Origin: UBA668 sp046086305
GTDB taxonomy: Bacteria; Actinomycetota; Acidimicrobiia; Acidimicrobiales; Ilumatobacteraceae
DNA length: 64,000 nucleotides
Reading direction: 5' to 3'
Assembly (NCBI GenBank): GCA_046086305.1
Contig: JBJSXI010000044.1
Span: forward strand, 20,357 to 84,356
Made by a program: the position numbers and the translations under genes. The notes beneath the pieces were generated by a model. That model had not been told where the DNA came from, did no database searches, and saw only the letters and a program-made list of their open reading frames with translations. This document shows positions 33,836 to 42,069 of the stretch, piece after piece; position 1 is the first letter of the stretch, and each line of letters opens with the position of its first letter.

Positions 33836-35200
33836 GTGCATCAATCGTCGTTCGACCTTGTTCGTCGCTGCGTTGTGCGTCATGTCGTCGCAGATGGGGT
33901 GCTGTGCAGACGACGACCGTTGCGAGTACTCGACGTCGGTGGCGCCGATGTAAATGGTTCATATCGCTCGATCTTCGCCTCGGTCGAACACCAGTACACC
34001 TCGCTCGACGTCGAGCGAGCAACAGGAGTCGACATTGTCGTCGGCCCTGACGGACGGTTCCCTCTGGGCGACGGATCATTCGATGTCGTGATCTGCGGTC
34101 AGACATTTGAGCATGTTCCACGATTCTGGGATCTCTTCGGGGAAATCATGCGAGTTGTCGCCCGCGACGGTGTGGTCATAGTGGCTGCACCATCCGCAGG
34201 GGCGGTCCACCGGTACCCCGTCGACTGCTATCGGTTCCATCCTGACGGGTTTGTCGAACTAGCGAAGTCTGCCTCCGTTCACGTTGGAGAGATTCTGACC
34301 AGCTCGTACGGGCCCTGGTTCGACACAGTTGCGGTGATTCGCCACAGCGCAACGTCACCCTCCTCTATCGATCAGGTTGTGGCTGCCGCGCGCCAACTCA
34401 TGGCGCCGCTCGCCAACGACTTTCCGGTCAATTCTCCCCACGAGGCCGAGCGCGGCTCGGGCTCAGCGTCCTGTGAGTCCCTCCTTGCGACTGCCCATCG
34501 ACATCTCGAGCCGCGCTTCTATCTCGAGATTGGCGTCGAGTACGGCGTAAGCCTTCGGCTCTCACAGTGTGCCGCCATTGGTGTTGATCCATGTCCCGTA
34601 CTGAACGAGCCGCTCGCCGAGGAGCACAACGTGATCGAGTTGACGAGCGACGACTTCTTCGACCTGATGGCCGATCGCCTCGGCCCACTCGATCTGGTGT
34701 ATGTGGATGGTATGCACCGAATCGAGAATGCTCTCAAGGACTTCATGAACGTCGAGCGGAGCGCTCACAAGCTTTCGGTCGTGGTCATCGATGACGTGTT
34801 TCCGGTTCATCCACTGCAAGCCGAGCGTGAGCGACAATCCCGCCACTGGACCGGCGATGTTTGGAAGATGCTCCCGATACTGCGCCGACATCGCCCTGAC
34901 CTGATCTTGATTCCCGTTGACACATATCCAACCGGGAGCCTCGTTGTTGTCGGGCTCTCGCCGACGAGCGACCGACTGTGGTGTCTCTTCGACACAATCG
35001 TTGATCTTGCGATCTCCTCGATGACTGATGTTCCCACGGAGATCATCGAACGACACTACGCTGTCGCCCCAGATGACCCGCTCATCGGTCGGGTGTTCGA
35101 CCTCGTGAGGCTCGGTCGAGATTCGTCTGACGACGAGAAGTACATCGCCCGAATCGCACAGCTGGTGAACGGCGCGTTCCCGAGGACGATTGCACCATGA
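33836..35200 (+). CDS. Protein with two tandem class I methyltransferase domains
   Basis: A 454-residue protein. The first domain (about 20-185) has the SAM motif VLDVGGADVNGSY, the acidic post-motif SLDVERATGVDIVV and DVVICGQTFEHVPRFWDLF. The second (about 215-345) begins FYLEIGVEYGVSL with IGVDPCP and then VYVDGMHRIENALKDF and VVVIDDVFP, like methyltransferase family 24. Such fusions occur in glycan clusters, where they methylate sugars. GTG start is poorly supported; GATAGT 5 nt upstream is a weak element. It overlaps the next gene by 4 bp. Confidence 0.75.
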   Translation: MHQSSFDLVRRCVVRHVVADGVLCRRRPLRVLDVGGADVNGSYRSIFASVEHQYTSLDVERATGVDIVVGPDGRFPLGDGSFDVVICGQTFEHVPRFWDLFGEIMRVVARDGVVIVAAPSAGAVHRYPVDCYRFHPDGFVELAKSASVHVGEILTSSYGPWFDTVAVIRHSATSPSSIDQVVAAARQLMAPLANDFPVNSPHEAERGSGSASCESLLATAHRHLEPRFYLEIGVEYGVSLRLSQCAAIGVDPCPVLNEPLAEEHNVIELTSDDFFDLMADRLGPLDLVYVDGMHRIENALKDFMNVERSAHKLSVVVIDDVFPVHPLQAERERQSRHWTGDVWKMLPILRRHRPDLILIPVDTYPTGSLVVVGLSPTSDRLWCLFDTIVDLAISSMTDVPTEIIERHYAVAPDDPLIGRVFDLVRLGRDSSDDEKYIARIAQLVNGAFPRTIAP

Positions 35201-36846
35201 CGAAGCCATTCGCCTCGATTGTTGTCGTTTGCTACAACATGAGCCGCGAGCTACCTCGGACGCTCTACTCCCTATCGCCAATGTTCCAGCGAGATCTGTT
35301 GGCTGACGACTATGAGGTCATCGTCGTCGATAACGGCTCACGGACTCCACCGAGTTGGGATGATTTTTCCCATCTCGGTCTCGACCTGACGATCCTGACG
35401 ACATCGGAAGCCAGTCCGAGTCCGGTACCGGCAGTCAATCGAGGTCTCAATGCGGCAGTCGGTTCGGTCATCGGAGTGTTCATCGACGGCGCCCGACTGG
35501 CGTCGCCGGGCCTCCTCCGCAGGGCGATCGACGCCATCGCGCATCAGCCGCGTGCCGTTGTCGGCACGCGAGGCCGCTATCTCGGATCAAAGTTCCAGCG
35601 AGACGCCATCGCCGAGGGCTACTGCCAAGAGACGGAGGACCAACTTCTGGCGTCGAGCGGCTGGGAGTCCGATGGATATCGGCTCTTCGACATCTCGGTG
35701 TTCGACGAATCGGCGGGCGGATACTGGACTGGTCCTATTGTTGAGTCGAACAGCCTCTTCATGTCGAGAGCGATGTGGTCTGAACTCGAAGGATTCGACC
35801 CGAGATTCGTGTCTCCAGGTGGCGGCCTCGTAAATCTTGACACCTGGCGTAGGGCCTGCGAACTTCCCGACGCGGTGCCGACTGTGCTGCTCGGCGAGGC
35901 CACGTTCCATCAGGTCCACGGCGGGATCGCAACAAACGGGCGGCTACAGATCATCGAGACCTTCTACGACGAGTATTGGATGATTCGCGGGCATGACTTT
36001 GAGCCCCCGCAGTGTGCTCTCGACTTCTGGGGTTCATTCTCGTTCCTTCCACCCGAGAAAGAGCTGCTTCCGCCGGCACGAGATCAGGTCGACGACACGG
36101 TCTATGCGGCGCGCCTCCGACTCTCGACCCGCTTCTCACGCCTCGTTCCGCGTCGTGCTCGGGGAGCCATCAGGCGTATTGCCGACGTCACATTGCCGCT
36201 TCTTCGACTTGGCCCGAGCCAGGGCATCCGCAAGATCAGGCGGACCCGTAGCGATGTGCGACTCATCGAGGGCTCCGACCTGTTCGACGCAGAGTGGTAT
36301 CTGGATCAGTATCCAGACGTCGCCGCTGCCGGATATCGTCCTGCGGAGCACTACGCGCTCCACGGATTCGTCCAACGGCGAGAGCCGTCGTCGCTGTTCG
36401 ATGCCAACTGGTACATCGATCATTATCCGGACCTCCGCATCACAGGCGCGAATCCTCTCGTGCACTTCCTGCGCTACGGACGAACAGAGGGGCGGCGGGC
36501 CCGCAGCCACGCAGGTGACCGTCTCGTTCCTAATCGAGAGGAGTGGACCAAGTACGTCGGGCTGATCGAGTCGTCCGAACTCTTCGACGAGGGTTGGTAT
36601 CGCTCGACGTACTGGGAGGTCCAATCGAGTAGCGATCCCGCCGTCCTTCATTATCTGCGCTTTGGTTTCGATCGCCGCCACAGTCCCGGCCCGCGCTTTG
36701 ATGCAAACTGGTATCGGGCGGAGAATCCCGATGTCGAAGAGAACGGTATGGACCCCCTTGTGCACTTTCTACTCTTCGGAAGAGAAGAGGGACGCCAGAT
36801 ACGGGCGGTCAGGGAGCACGATAGGCAGGTGTCAATGATCGAGTGA
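35197..36846 (+). CDS. Glycosyltransferase family 2 protein with C-terminal WY-type repeats
   Basis: A 549-residue protein. The N-terminal GT-A domain (about 1-270) begins SIVVVCYNMSRELPRTLYSL with VIVVDNGS. The usual DxD position is diverged (FIDGARLA), and a FHQVHGG His near residue 245 fits the family end. After a linker, four copies of a ~38-residue repeat (LFDxxWYxxxYPDV...PLxHFLxxGxxEGR) begin at 36280, 36394, 36580 and 36694. Similar repeats occur in glycosyltransferases and RgpF-like proteins of surface polysaccharide loci. Base composition is lower in GC than the surroundings. Confidence 0.8.
   Translation: MTKPFASIVVVCYNMSRELPRTLYSLSPMFQRDLLADDYEVIVVDNGSRTPPSWDDFSHLGLDLTILTTSEASPSPVPAVNRGLNAAVGSVIGVFIDGARLASPGLLRRAIDAIAHQPRAVVGTRGRYLGSKFQRDAIAEGYCQETEDQLLASSGWESDGYRLFDISVFDESAGGYWTGPIVESNSLFMSRAMWSELEGFDPRFVSPGGGLVNLDTWRRACELPDAVPTVLLGEATFHQVHGGIATNGRLQIIETFYDEYWMIRGHDFEPPQCALDFWGSFSFLPPEKELLPPARDQVDDTVYAARLRLSTRFSRLVPRRARGAIRRIADVTLPLLRLGPSQGIRKIRRTRSDVRLIEGSDLFDAEWYLDQYPDVAAAGYRPAEHYALHGFVQRREPSSLFDANWYIDHYPDLRITGANPLVHFLRYGRTEGRRARSHAGDRLVPNREEWTKYVGLIESSELFDEGWYRSTYWEVQSSSDPAVLHYLRFGFDRRHSPGPRFDANWYRAENPDVEENGMDPLVHFLLFGREEGRQIRAVREHDRQVSMIE
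36280..36807 (+). repeat. Four protein-level WY repeats encoded in the glycosyltransferase
   Basis: Units start at 36280, 36394, 36580 and 36694. Units 1-2 and 3-4 are each 114 bp apart, and 186 bp separate the starts of units 2 and 3. Each starts [LR]FDxxWY, continues with a YPDV-like turn, and ends with H(F/Y)xLxxG. DNA identity between units is modest, so they are old. Confidence 0.75.
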
Positions 36847-37047
36847 CTTTGGCGATTTCACCCGTCCTGCGCGTGAATTGACTACATGTCGTCGAGAGAT
36901 CTACACCAAAGTCTCAACTCTCGTAAGAGGCCGGTCAGTTCAATTTCCGAGGCATGGCCGTAGCGAGTTACAGAACGTCTCAACTACTCTTTCCAAGAAT
37001 CACTCGATGAACCTCGAGTCGTGTTGCGCCTTCGGGGGGCCGGAGTC

Positions 37048-39294
37048 ATGCCTGTCAGAATCGTCAGCGAGACCGAGAGCGAGTTCTTCGACCTTGGCCC
37101 CGGGCCTGCGATCGTCGCCATTCCGGTGTATGACGCTGCAGATATGTTCCGGAAGTGCATCGAGTCCGTCCTGCGGCATACACCAGCCGAAGCGCAGATC
37201 TTGATCATTGACGACTGTGGGAGGGACCAGTCGGCGTTGGCTGAGTTGAACGCAGCATCGGCTTCTATCGAACATGACGTAGTGCTCTTTCAGCGGCGCG
37301 GAAACCGAGGATTTGTCGCCGCCTGCAACCTTGCGTTTTCGATAGGGGCGCGCCGTGACGTGGTGTTGCTGAACAGTGACTGCATCGTCGGGGCTGAGTG
37401 GTACGAGCGGATGTGCGCAGCTGCTGCGACCTCGCCACTCGTGGCGACTGTTACCGCACTGACAAATCACGGCACAATCGTCTCGGTTCCCTATCGCAAC
37501 CGACCGACTCACCAGCTGCCCGGCGGAGTTACCGTGGATGATGCAGCAGCGAGGGTCTCATCCCGATCGCTAGCGCTCCGACCGGATCTCCCCACCGCAG
37601 TAGGACACTGCATGCTTGTCCTGCGCCATGCTCTCGACCTCGTCGGGGGGTTCGACACGACGTTCAGTCCTGGCTACGGCGAGGAGGTCGACTTCAGCCA
37701 GAGGTGCCTGAAGTTCGGGCTTCGCAACATCTGCGCAGATGATGTCTTCGTGTTCCACCATGGAGGTGGTTCGTTCGCCGGTGGAGCGAGCCAGATGAAG
37801 GAGGACCACGAGTGCGTCATTGCCAGCCGGTACCCCTACTACCACCGGCTTGTGGACGTGGTCAGCAACGATCGCCGCAGTCCACTAGCTTCGGCGATCA
37901 ACATCGCCAGTGCTGCGATAGTCGGGCTCAGGGTTGGTATCGACGCACGCAAGCTCGGGCCACACTCCGTCGGAACAGATGCCATGATCCTTGGCTCGAT
38001 CTGGGCCCTGGCGAGGGCATACGACCCGGATCCTGTCGTTGTGTTCTTTCGTCCAAGTGCCGAGATTGACATGCTGCGTCTCGCTTCGGATCTTAAAAAT
38101 CTCGTGCTGATCGACGTTGATCGGATTGGGCCACTGAGTGACCCGCTGGTTGACATCGTTTACCGACCGTGCCAAGTCGACGGCTGGGAGGATCTTGTCT
38201 GGCTGAAGTCGATCGGGCGGACTGTCGTTGTGAACCAACTCGACGGGATCGCATTTGCCAATCCGACCTACTTCGAAGATGTCGAGGAGTGGCTCGGCTA
38301 CCGCGACCTCACTCGCCTCGTCCTGTCGTGCATCGACGCAGTCGTCACCATCAGCGACGAGAGCGCAGCACAGTTACATGCGTTCGGGGTGGTTGGACAG
38401 GCGATCCCACTCGCTGCCATTCCGCCGGGGCTGGGGACACCGTGGGTCGCGGATGGCGACTGCTCGATCCGGCCAAAGCGGATGGGCGCCGAGGCCCGTC
38501 CATTTCTTCTCTACATTGGTACGTCGTACCACCACAAGAACAGACTGTTCTGTGTCCGTCTGTTCGACGAGCTCCTACGGTCCGGTTGGGAAGGGGATCT
38601 TGTCTTTGCAGGTCCCACGCCTCCGCACGGATCATCGCACGGGGACGAAGCCTCCTACCTTCTGACGAGACGCGACGTCCGCAAGCGGATCGTCGACCTC
38701 GGCGTGGTCACAGCGCCGGAACGTACGTGGCTTCTCGAGCACGCTGCGCTCTGCCTCTATCCAAGTGTCGTCGAAGGATTCGGCATTGTTCCGCTCGAAG
38801 CAGCTGCCTACGGGACTCCGGTTCTCTCAAGTCGCGTGCCAAGTCTGACGGCGATAGGCGACGACGACTACGCAGTCAACTCCTTCGACCTCGCGTCGGC
38901 TGTCGATCGTGCACGTGTACTTCTTGCGAGGGGCCCGGAAAGGCAACAAGCAATCGAGGCCATCATCTCGGCTAGTTCGAAGTGGGATTGGGATGCTTCT
39001 GGATCGGATCTGAGGCGCTTCATCGAGGGTGTGTTCCATTCGCCGCTCCACCGCTATGTAGGTACTACTGGAGAGGTAACACGCGCCCTCGGTCTCGAGC
39101 CGTTGGCGGTGCCGCACCACACGGCAATTCGTGGGTCACGCTTCGAAAGGCTCGTCGACGTGCTCCGGAGACAGACCTCAGTCAAACGGATCATCAGCCC
39201 GGACTACTCTCGACGCCAACGTGTCACCCGTCGGTTCATTCATGCCATCCGCGTCCGCCAATCCCGGAGCCTGCAGAAATCTCCCCCCACCTAA
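37048..39294 (+). CDS. GT2-GT4 fusion glycosyltransferase
   Basis: A 748-residue protein with two glycosyltransferase domains. The GT2 half (about 1-280) opens AIVAIPVYDAADMFRKCIESVL, has ILIIDDCG, VVLLNSDCI (DxD-like), and GGFDTTFSPGYGEEVDFSQRC. The GT4 half (about 290-660) has VGIDARKLGP, FLLYIGTSYHHKN, and the donor motif EGFGIVPLEAAAYGTPVLSS (E-x7-E). It likely transfers two sugars in succession in a surface glycan. ATG at 37048 is chosen over the GTG at 37021, which would add a short atypical extension. It is preceded by a 201-bp non-coding gap with no clear promoter. Confidence 0.85.
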   Translation: MPVRIVSETESEFFDLGPGPAIVAIPVYDAADMFRKCIESVLRHTPAEAQILIIDDCGRDQSALAELNAASASIEHDVVLFQRRGNRGFVAACNLAFSIGARRDVVLLNSDCIVGAEWYERMCAAAATSPLVATVTALTNHGTIVSVPYRNRPTHQLPGGVTVDDAAARVSSRSLALRPDLPTAVGHCMLVLRHALDLVGGFDTTFSPGYGEEVDFSQRCLKFGLRNICADDVFVFHHGGGSFAGGASQMKEDHECVIASRYPYYHRLVDVVSNDRRSPLASAINIASAAIVGLRVGIDARKLGPHSVGTDAMILGSIWALARAYDPDPVVVFFRPSAEIDMLRLASDLKNLVLIDVDRIGPLSDPLVDIVYRPCQVDGWEDLVWLKSIGRTVVVNQLDGIAFANPTYFEDVEEWLGYRDLTRLVLSCIDAVVTISDESAAQLHAFGVVGQAIPLAAIPPGLGTPWVADGDCSIRPKRMGAEARPFLLYIGTSYHHKNRLFCVRLFDELLRSGWEGDLVFAGPTPPHGSSHGDEASYLLTRRDVRKRIVDLGVVTAPERTWLLEHAALCLYPSVVEGFGIVPLEAAAYGTPVLSSRVPSLTAIGDDDYAVNSFDLASAVDRARVLLARGPERQQAIEAIISASSKWDWDASGSDLRRFIEGVFHSPLHRYVGTTGEVTRALGLEPLAVPHHTAIRGSRFERLVDVLRRQTSVKRIISPDYSRRQRVTRRFIHAIRVRQSRSLQKSPPT

Positions 39295-39314
39295 TCTGCC
39301 CTCGCTTGGGTCGG

Positions 39315-39320
39315 TACCAT
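39315..39320 (+). promoter_or_regulatory. -10 element upstream of the acyl-CoA dehydrogenase
   Basis: TACCAT, 31 nt before the GTG start, with a GGGGAGG ribosome site in between. This gene therefore has a leader, in contrast to most neighbours. Confidence 0.35.
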
Positions 39321-39351
39321 CGCAGACGTCCATTCGCCAAGGGGAGGCACC

Positions 39352-40557
39352 GTGACACTGACCGAATCTGCATTCACCAGCGACGAGCGTCAGGTGCTCG
39401 AGATCGTCGACCGCCTCCTCGGCGAACATCCGCCGACGAAGGTCGACGCAGCGACGTTCCTCGGGGCCCAATTCGATCTCGGTCTGGCGTGGGTCCACTT
39501 CCCCGAGGGGCACGGTGGACTCGGCCTCAATCCGCGCCTGCAGAGGACGATCAACGAACGGATCTTCGCCGCGGGAGGACCGAACCCCGTCTATCGCAAC
39601 CCCATCGGCCACGGCATGTGCGGCCCGACAGTGGTCATGTGGGGGAGCGACGAGCAGAAGCGCCGATACCTGCGACCGCTGTTCACGGGTGAGGAAATCT
39701 GGTGCCAGTTGTTCAGCGAACCTGGGTCGGGGAGCGACTTCGCCGGACTCTCGTCGCGTGGCGTGAAGGACGGCGACGAGTGGGTGATCAACGGACAGAA
39801 GGTCTGGACCACCCTTGCCCACCTGTCGCGCTGGGGTCTGCTCGTCGTTCGCACCGATACCGAGGCCGTGAAGCATGCGGGGCTCACAGCGTTCGTCGTC
39901 GACATGCATGCACCGACCGTCGACGTGCGCCCGCTGCGCCAGATGACCGGTGAGGCCGAGTTCAACGAGGTGTACTTCACCGACACACGCATCCCCGATG
40001 CCGAGATGCTCGGCAACCCTGGCGATGGGTGGCGGGTCAGCCTCACGACGCTGATGAACGAGCGAGTGTCGATCGGTGGCGCGATTCCCCAGAAGGGTTC
40101 CGGCACGATCGCCCAGTTGATGAAGGTGTGGTCCGAAGCCCCGGCGTGGCGACGCGATGCTGCAACTCGCGACGAGGTGATGCAGTTGTGGATCCGCGCT
40201 GAGACGCTCCGTCTCACGAACATCCGTGCAAATCAGATGCGTCGCATGGGTGACCCGGGGCCCGAGGGCAGCATCGGCAAGATGGCCTCGGCGAACCTGA
40301 ACAAGGACATCTACGAGATGCTCATGCACGTGCTCGGTGCCGAGGGCCTGCTCTACGGCAGCTACGAGATGGTCCGGCCCGAACACGCCATGGAGTTCTC
40401 CAGCCCGCAGAAGGCCTTCCTGCGCAGCCGTGCCAACTCGATCGAGGGAGGCACGACCGAAGTGATGTTGAACATCCTCGGCGAGCGGGTACTCGGACTT
40501 CCCGGTGATGCGAGGGTCGATCGCGATGTGCCCTGGAGCAAGGTGCCGCGGAACTGA
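39352..40557 (+). CDS. Acyl-CoA dehydrogenase family protein
   Basis: FAD enzyme introducing a trans-2,3 double bond into an acyl-CoA; 401 residues. QLFSEPGSGSDFAGLSSRG is the FAD-binding segment, WVINGQKVWTT the strand turn, and LYGSYEMVRPEHAMEFSSPQKAFLRSRANSIEGGTTEVMLNILGERVLGLP the C-terminal helix with IEGGTTEV. The catalytic base is taken from the SIEGG region as in long-chain paralogues, by position only. High GC resumes at this gene, so it is outside the glycan island. Confidence 0.9.
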   Translation: MTLTESAFTSDERQVLEIVDRLLGEHPPTKVDAATFLGAQFDLGLAWVHFPEGHGGLGLNPRLQRTINERIFAAGGPNPVYRNPIGHGMCGPTVVMWGSDEQKRRYLRPLFTGEEIWCQLFSEPGSGSDFAGLSSRGVKDGDEWVINGQKVWTTLAHLSRWGLLVVRTDTEAVKHAGLTAFVVDMHAPTVDVRPLRQMTGEAEFNEVYFTDTRIPDAEMLGNPGDGWRVSLTTLMNERVSIGGAIPQKGSGTIAQLMKVWSEAPAWRRDAATRDEVMQLWIRAETLRLTNIRANQMRRMGDPGPEGSIGKMASANLNKDIYEMLMHVLGAEGLLYGSYEMVRPEHAMEFSSPQKAFLRSRANSIEGGTTEVMLNILGERVLGLPGDARVDRDVPWSKVPRN

Positions 40558-40567
40558 CCCGCAGACG

Positions 40568-40978
40568 TCAGCCTGAGACCCGGATCAACACGCCGACGAA
40601 CACCGCAGCGAGCGACGCGAGCGCGCCGACGGCGCCACCGACGGCGAGCGCCACACGTGAGCCACCGAACGAGTGAACGGCGGCTGCACCGCCGGCGAGC
40701 ATGCCGAGGGCGACGTGCACCAGGACCGTGGCCTGCACCGCGGATGACACCTCGGTGATGTCGATCTCCATCAGGTTCCACATGCCGGTGGCCACGAGGA
40801 GCACGAACGATGGCCATGCAAGTCGCCCATAGGCGCGCGCCACACCGGCGAGTGCGTCGGGCGCACTCCGACGGAGGGTCGGCACGACACCAGCGAGCGT
40901 GAATTGTCCACCGACCCAGATCGCACCCGCGACGATGTGCAGAAAGAGGCGCAGTGTGTCGAGCGACGGCGAGAGCAT
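40568..40978 (-). CDS. Small membrane protein, CopD/DUF4149-like
   Basis: A 136-residue protein with four hydrophobic helices. It opens with LRLFLHIVAGAIWVGGQFTL, the His and Trp of which resemble the first helix of CopD (copper resistance) and DUF4149 families. GVARAYGRLAWPSFVLLVATGMWNL follows. No metal-ligand cluster beyond His and Trp is seen. It lies 10 bp from the acyl-CoA dehydrogenase stop (convergent) and just downstream of ispH on the same strand. Confidence 0.65.
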   Translation of the reverse strand: MLSPSLDTLRLFLHIVAGAIWVGGQFTLAGVVPTLRRSAPDALAGVARAYGRLAWPSFVLLVATGMWNLMEIDITEVSSAVQATVLVHVALGMLAGGAAAVHSFGGSRVALAVGGAVGALASLAAVFVGVLIRVSG

Positions 40979-40987
40979 GGCCGGAGG

Positions 40988-42019
40988 TTATGCAGTACGC
41001 AGCGATGACAGGACATCACTCGCGGCGAGCGCACGATCATCGAACACGTCACCCGGAGCGCCGCCGAGCAGCACCGTCGCCGCCGCACCGATGGCCGACT
41101 GCAGATCGCGTAGCTGACGCGGGGGAGGGAAGTACTCGTCCTCCTCGGTGACCCTGACGACCTCGACCCCGGTGCGCGGCGCGAGACGACCGATGATCTC
41201 GTCGACCAGTTCTTCGGGCGCCGATGCCCCTGCCGTGACACCAACCGTTCCGGCGAGGTCGTCCGGCAATTCGTCGACCGTGTTCACCCGCAGAACGCGA
41301 GGGCATCCGGCCGCTCCGGCAAGCTTCACGAGCGCCATCGTGTTCGACGAGTTCGACGATCCGATGACGACGATGGCATCACAGCGCGGTGCCATCGCCG
41401 TCAGGGCCGACTGCCGATTGGTGGTCGCGAAGCAGAGGTCCGATCTTCCGGGTGACCACACATCGGGGTAGCGACGACGTACGGCGACTGCCACGTCGTC
41501 CCAGTCGCGATGCGACAGCGTCGTCTGAGCGAGCAGTGCGACCGGCTCACCGAACTCGGGCAGCGCCTCGACCTCGGCGACGCTCTCGACCCGACTGATC
41601 GAGTGCGGTGCAACGGCCATCGTGCCCACCGCCTCCTCGTGGCCCTCGTGGCCGACGTAGACGATCCGGTATCCCTTTCCCGCCCTCACCTTCACCTCAT
41701 GGTGCACCTTGGTGACGAGCGGGCAGACCGAGTCGACGACATAACTGCCCCGTTGGCGAGCCGCTGCGACGACCTCCGGGGCGGACCCGTGGGCCGACAG
41801 CATGATGGGCCGGCCCGGCGGCACGTCGTCGATCTCGTCGACGAACACCACGCCGAGTGCCTCGAAGCGCTGCACGACGACCTTGTTGTGCACGATCTCG
41901 TGGTAGCAGTAGACGGGCGGATCGAAGGATCGCACCATCCAGGCGAGGGCCTTGATGGCCATCTCGACTCCCGCACAGAACCCTCGCGGTTCGGCGAGCA
42001 GCACCCGATCGACGCCCAC
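40988..42019 (-). CDS. ispH: 4-hydroxy-3-methylbut-2-enyl diphosphate reductase
   Basis: Last enzyme of the MEP isoprenoid pathway, an iron-sulfur enzyme; 343 residues. Cluster Cys are Cys15 in PRGFCAGVEMAI, one in VDSVCPLVTKVH and one in DLCFATTNRQ. HEIVHNKVVV, SAHGSAP, GHEGHEEAVGT and GSSNSSNT are conserved substrate-binding loops. Start GTG has TAGCCT 6 nt upstream (42026-42031 on the minus strand). It is divergent from the DUF512 gene with only 50 bp between starts. Confidence 0.95.
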   Translation of the reverse strand: MGVDRVLLAEPRGFCAGVEMAIKALAWMVRSFDPPVYCYHEIVHNKVVVQRFEALGVVFVDEIDDVPPGRPIMLSAHGSAPEVVAAARQRGSYVVDSVCPLVTKVHHEVKVRAGKGYRIVYVGHEGHEEAVGTMAVAPHSISRVESVAEVEALPEFGEPVALLAQTTLSHRDWDDVAVAVRRRYPDVWSPGRSDLCFATTNRQSALTAMAPRCDAIVVIGSSNSSNTMALVKLAGAAGCPRVLRVNTVDELPDDLAGTVGVTAGASAPEELVDEIIGRLAPRTGVEVVRVTEEDEYFPPPRQLRDLQSAIGAAATVLLGGAPGDVFDDRALAASDVLSSLRTA

Positions 42020-42025
42020 AAGCCG

Positions 42026-42062
42026 AGGCTACCGGGCCTCACCACGGGTACCCCGGTAGCCT
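42026..42062. promoter_or_regulatory. Divergent leaderless promoter pair, ispH / DUF512
   Basis: Minus-strand TAGCCT (42026-42031) and plus-strand TAGCCT (42057-42062) are identical hexamers facing away from each other. They are placed 6 and 7 nt before the GTG starts of ispH and the DUF512 gene. Confidence 0.6.
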
Positions 42063-42069
42063 TCCACCG

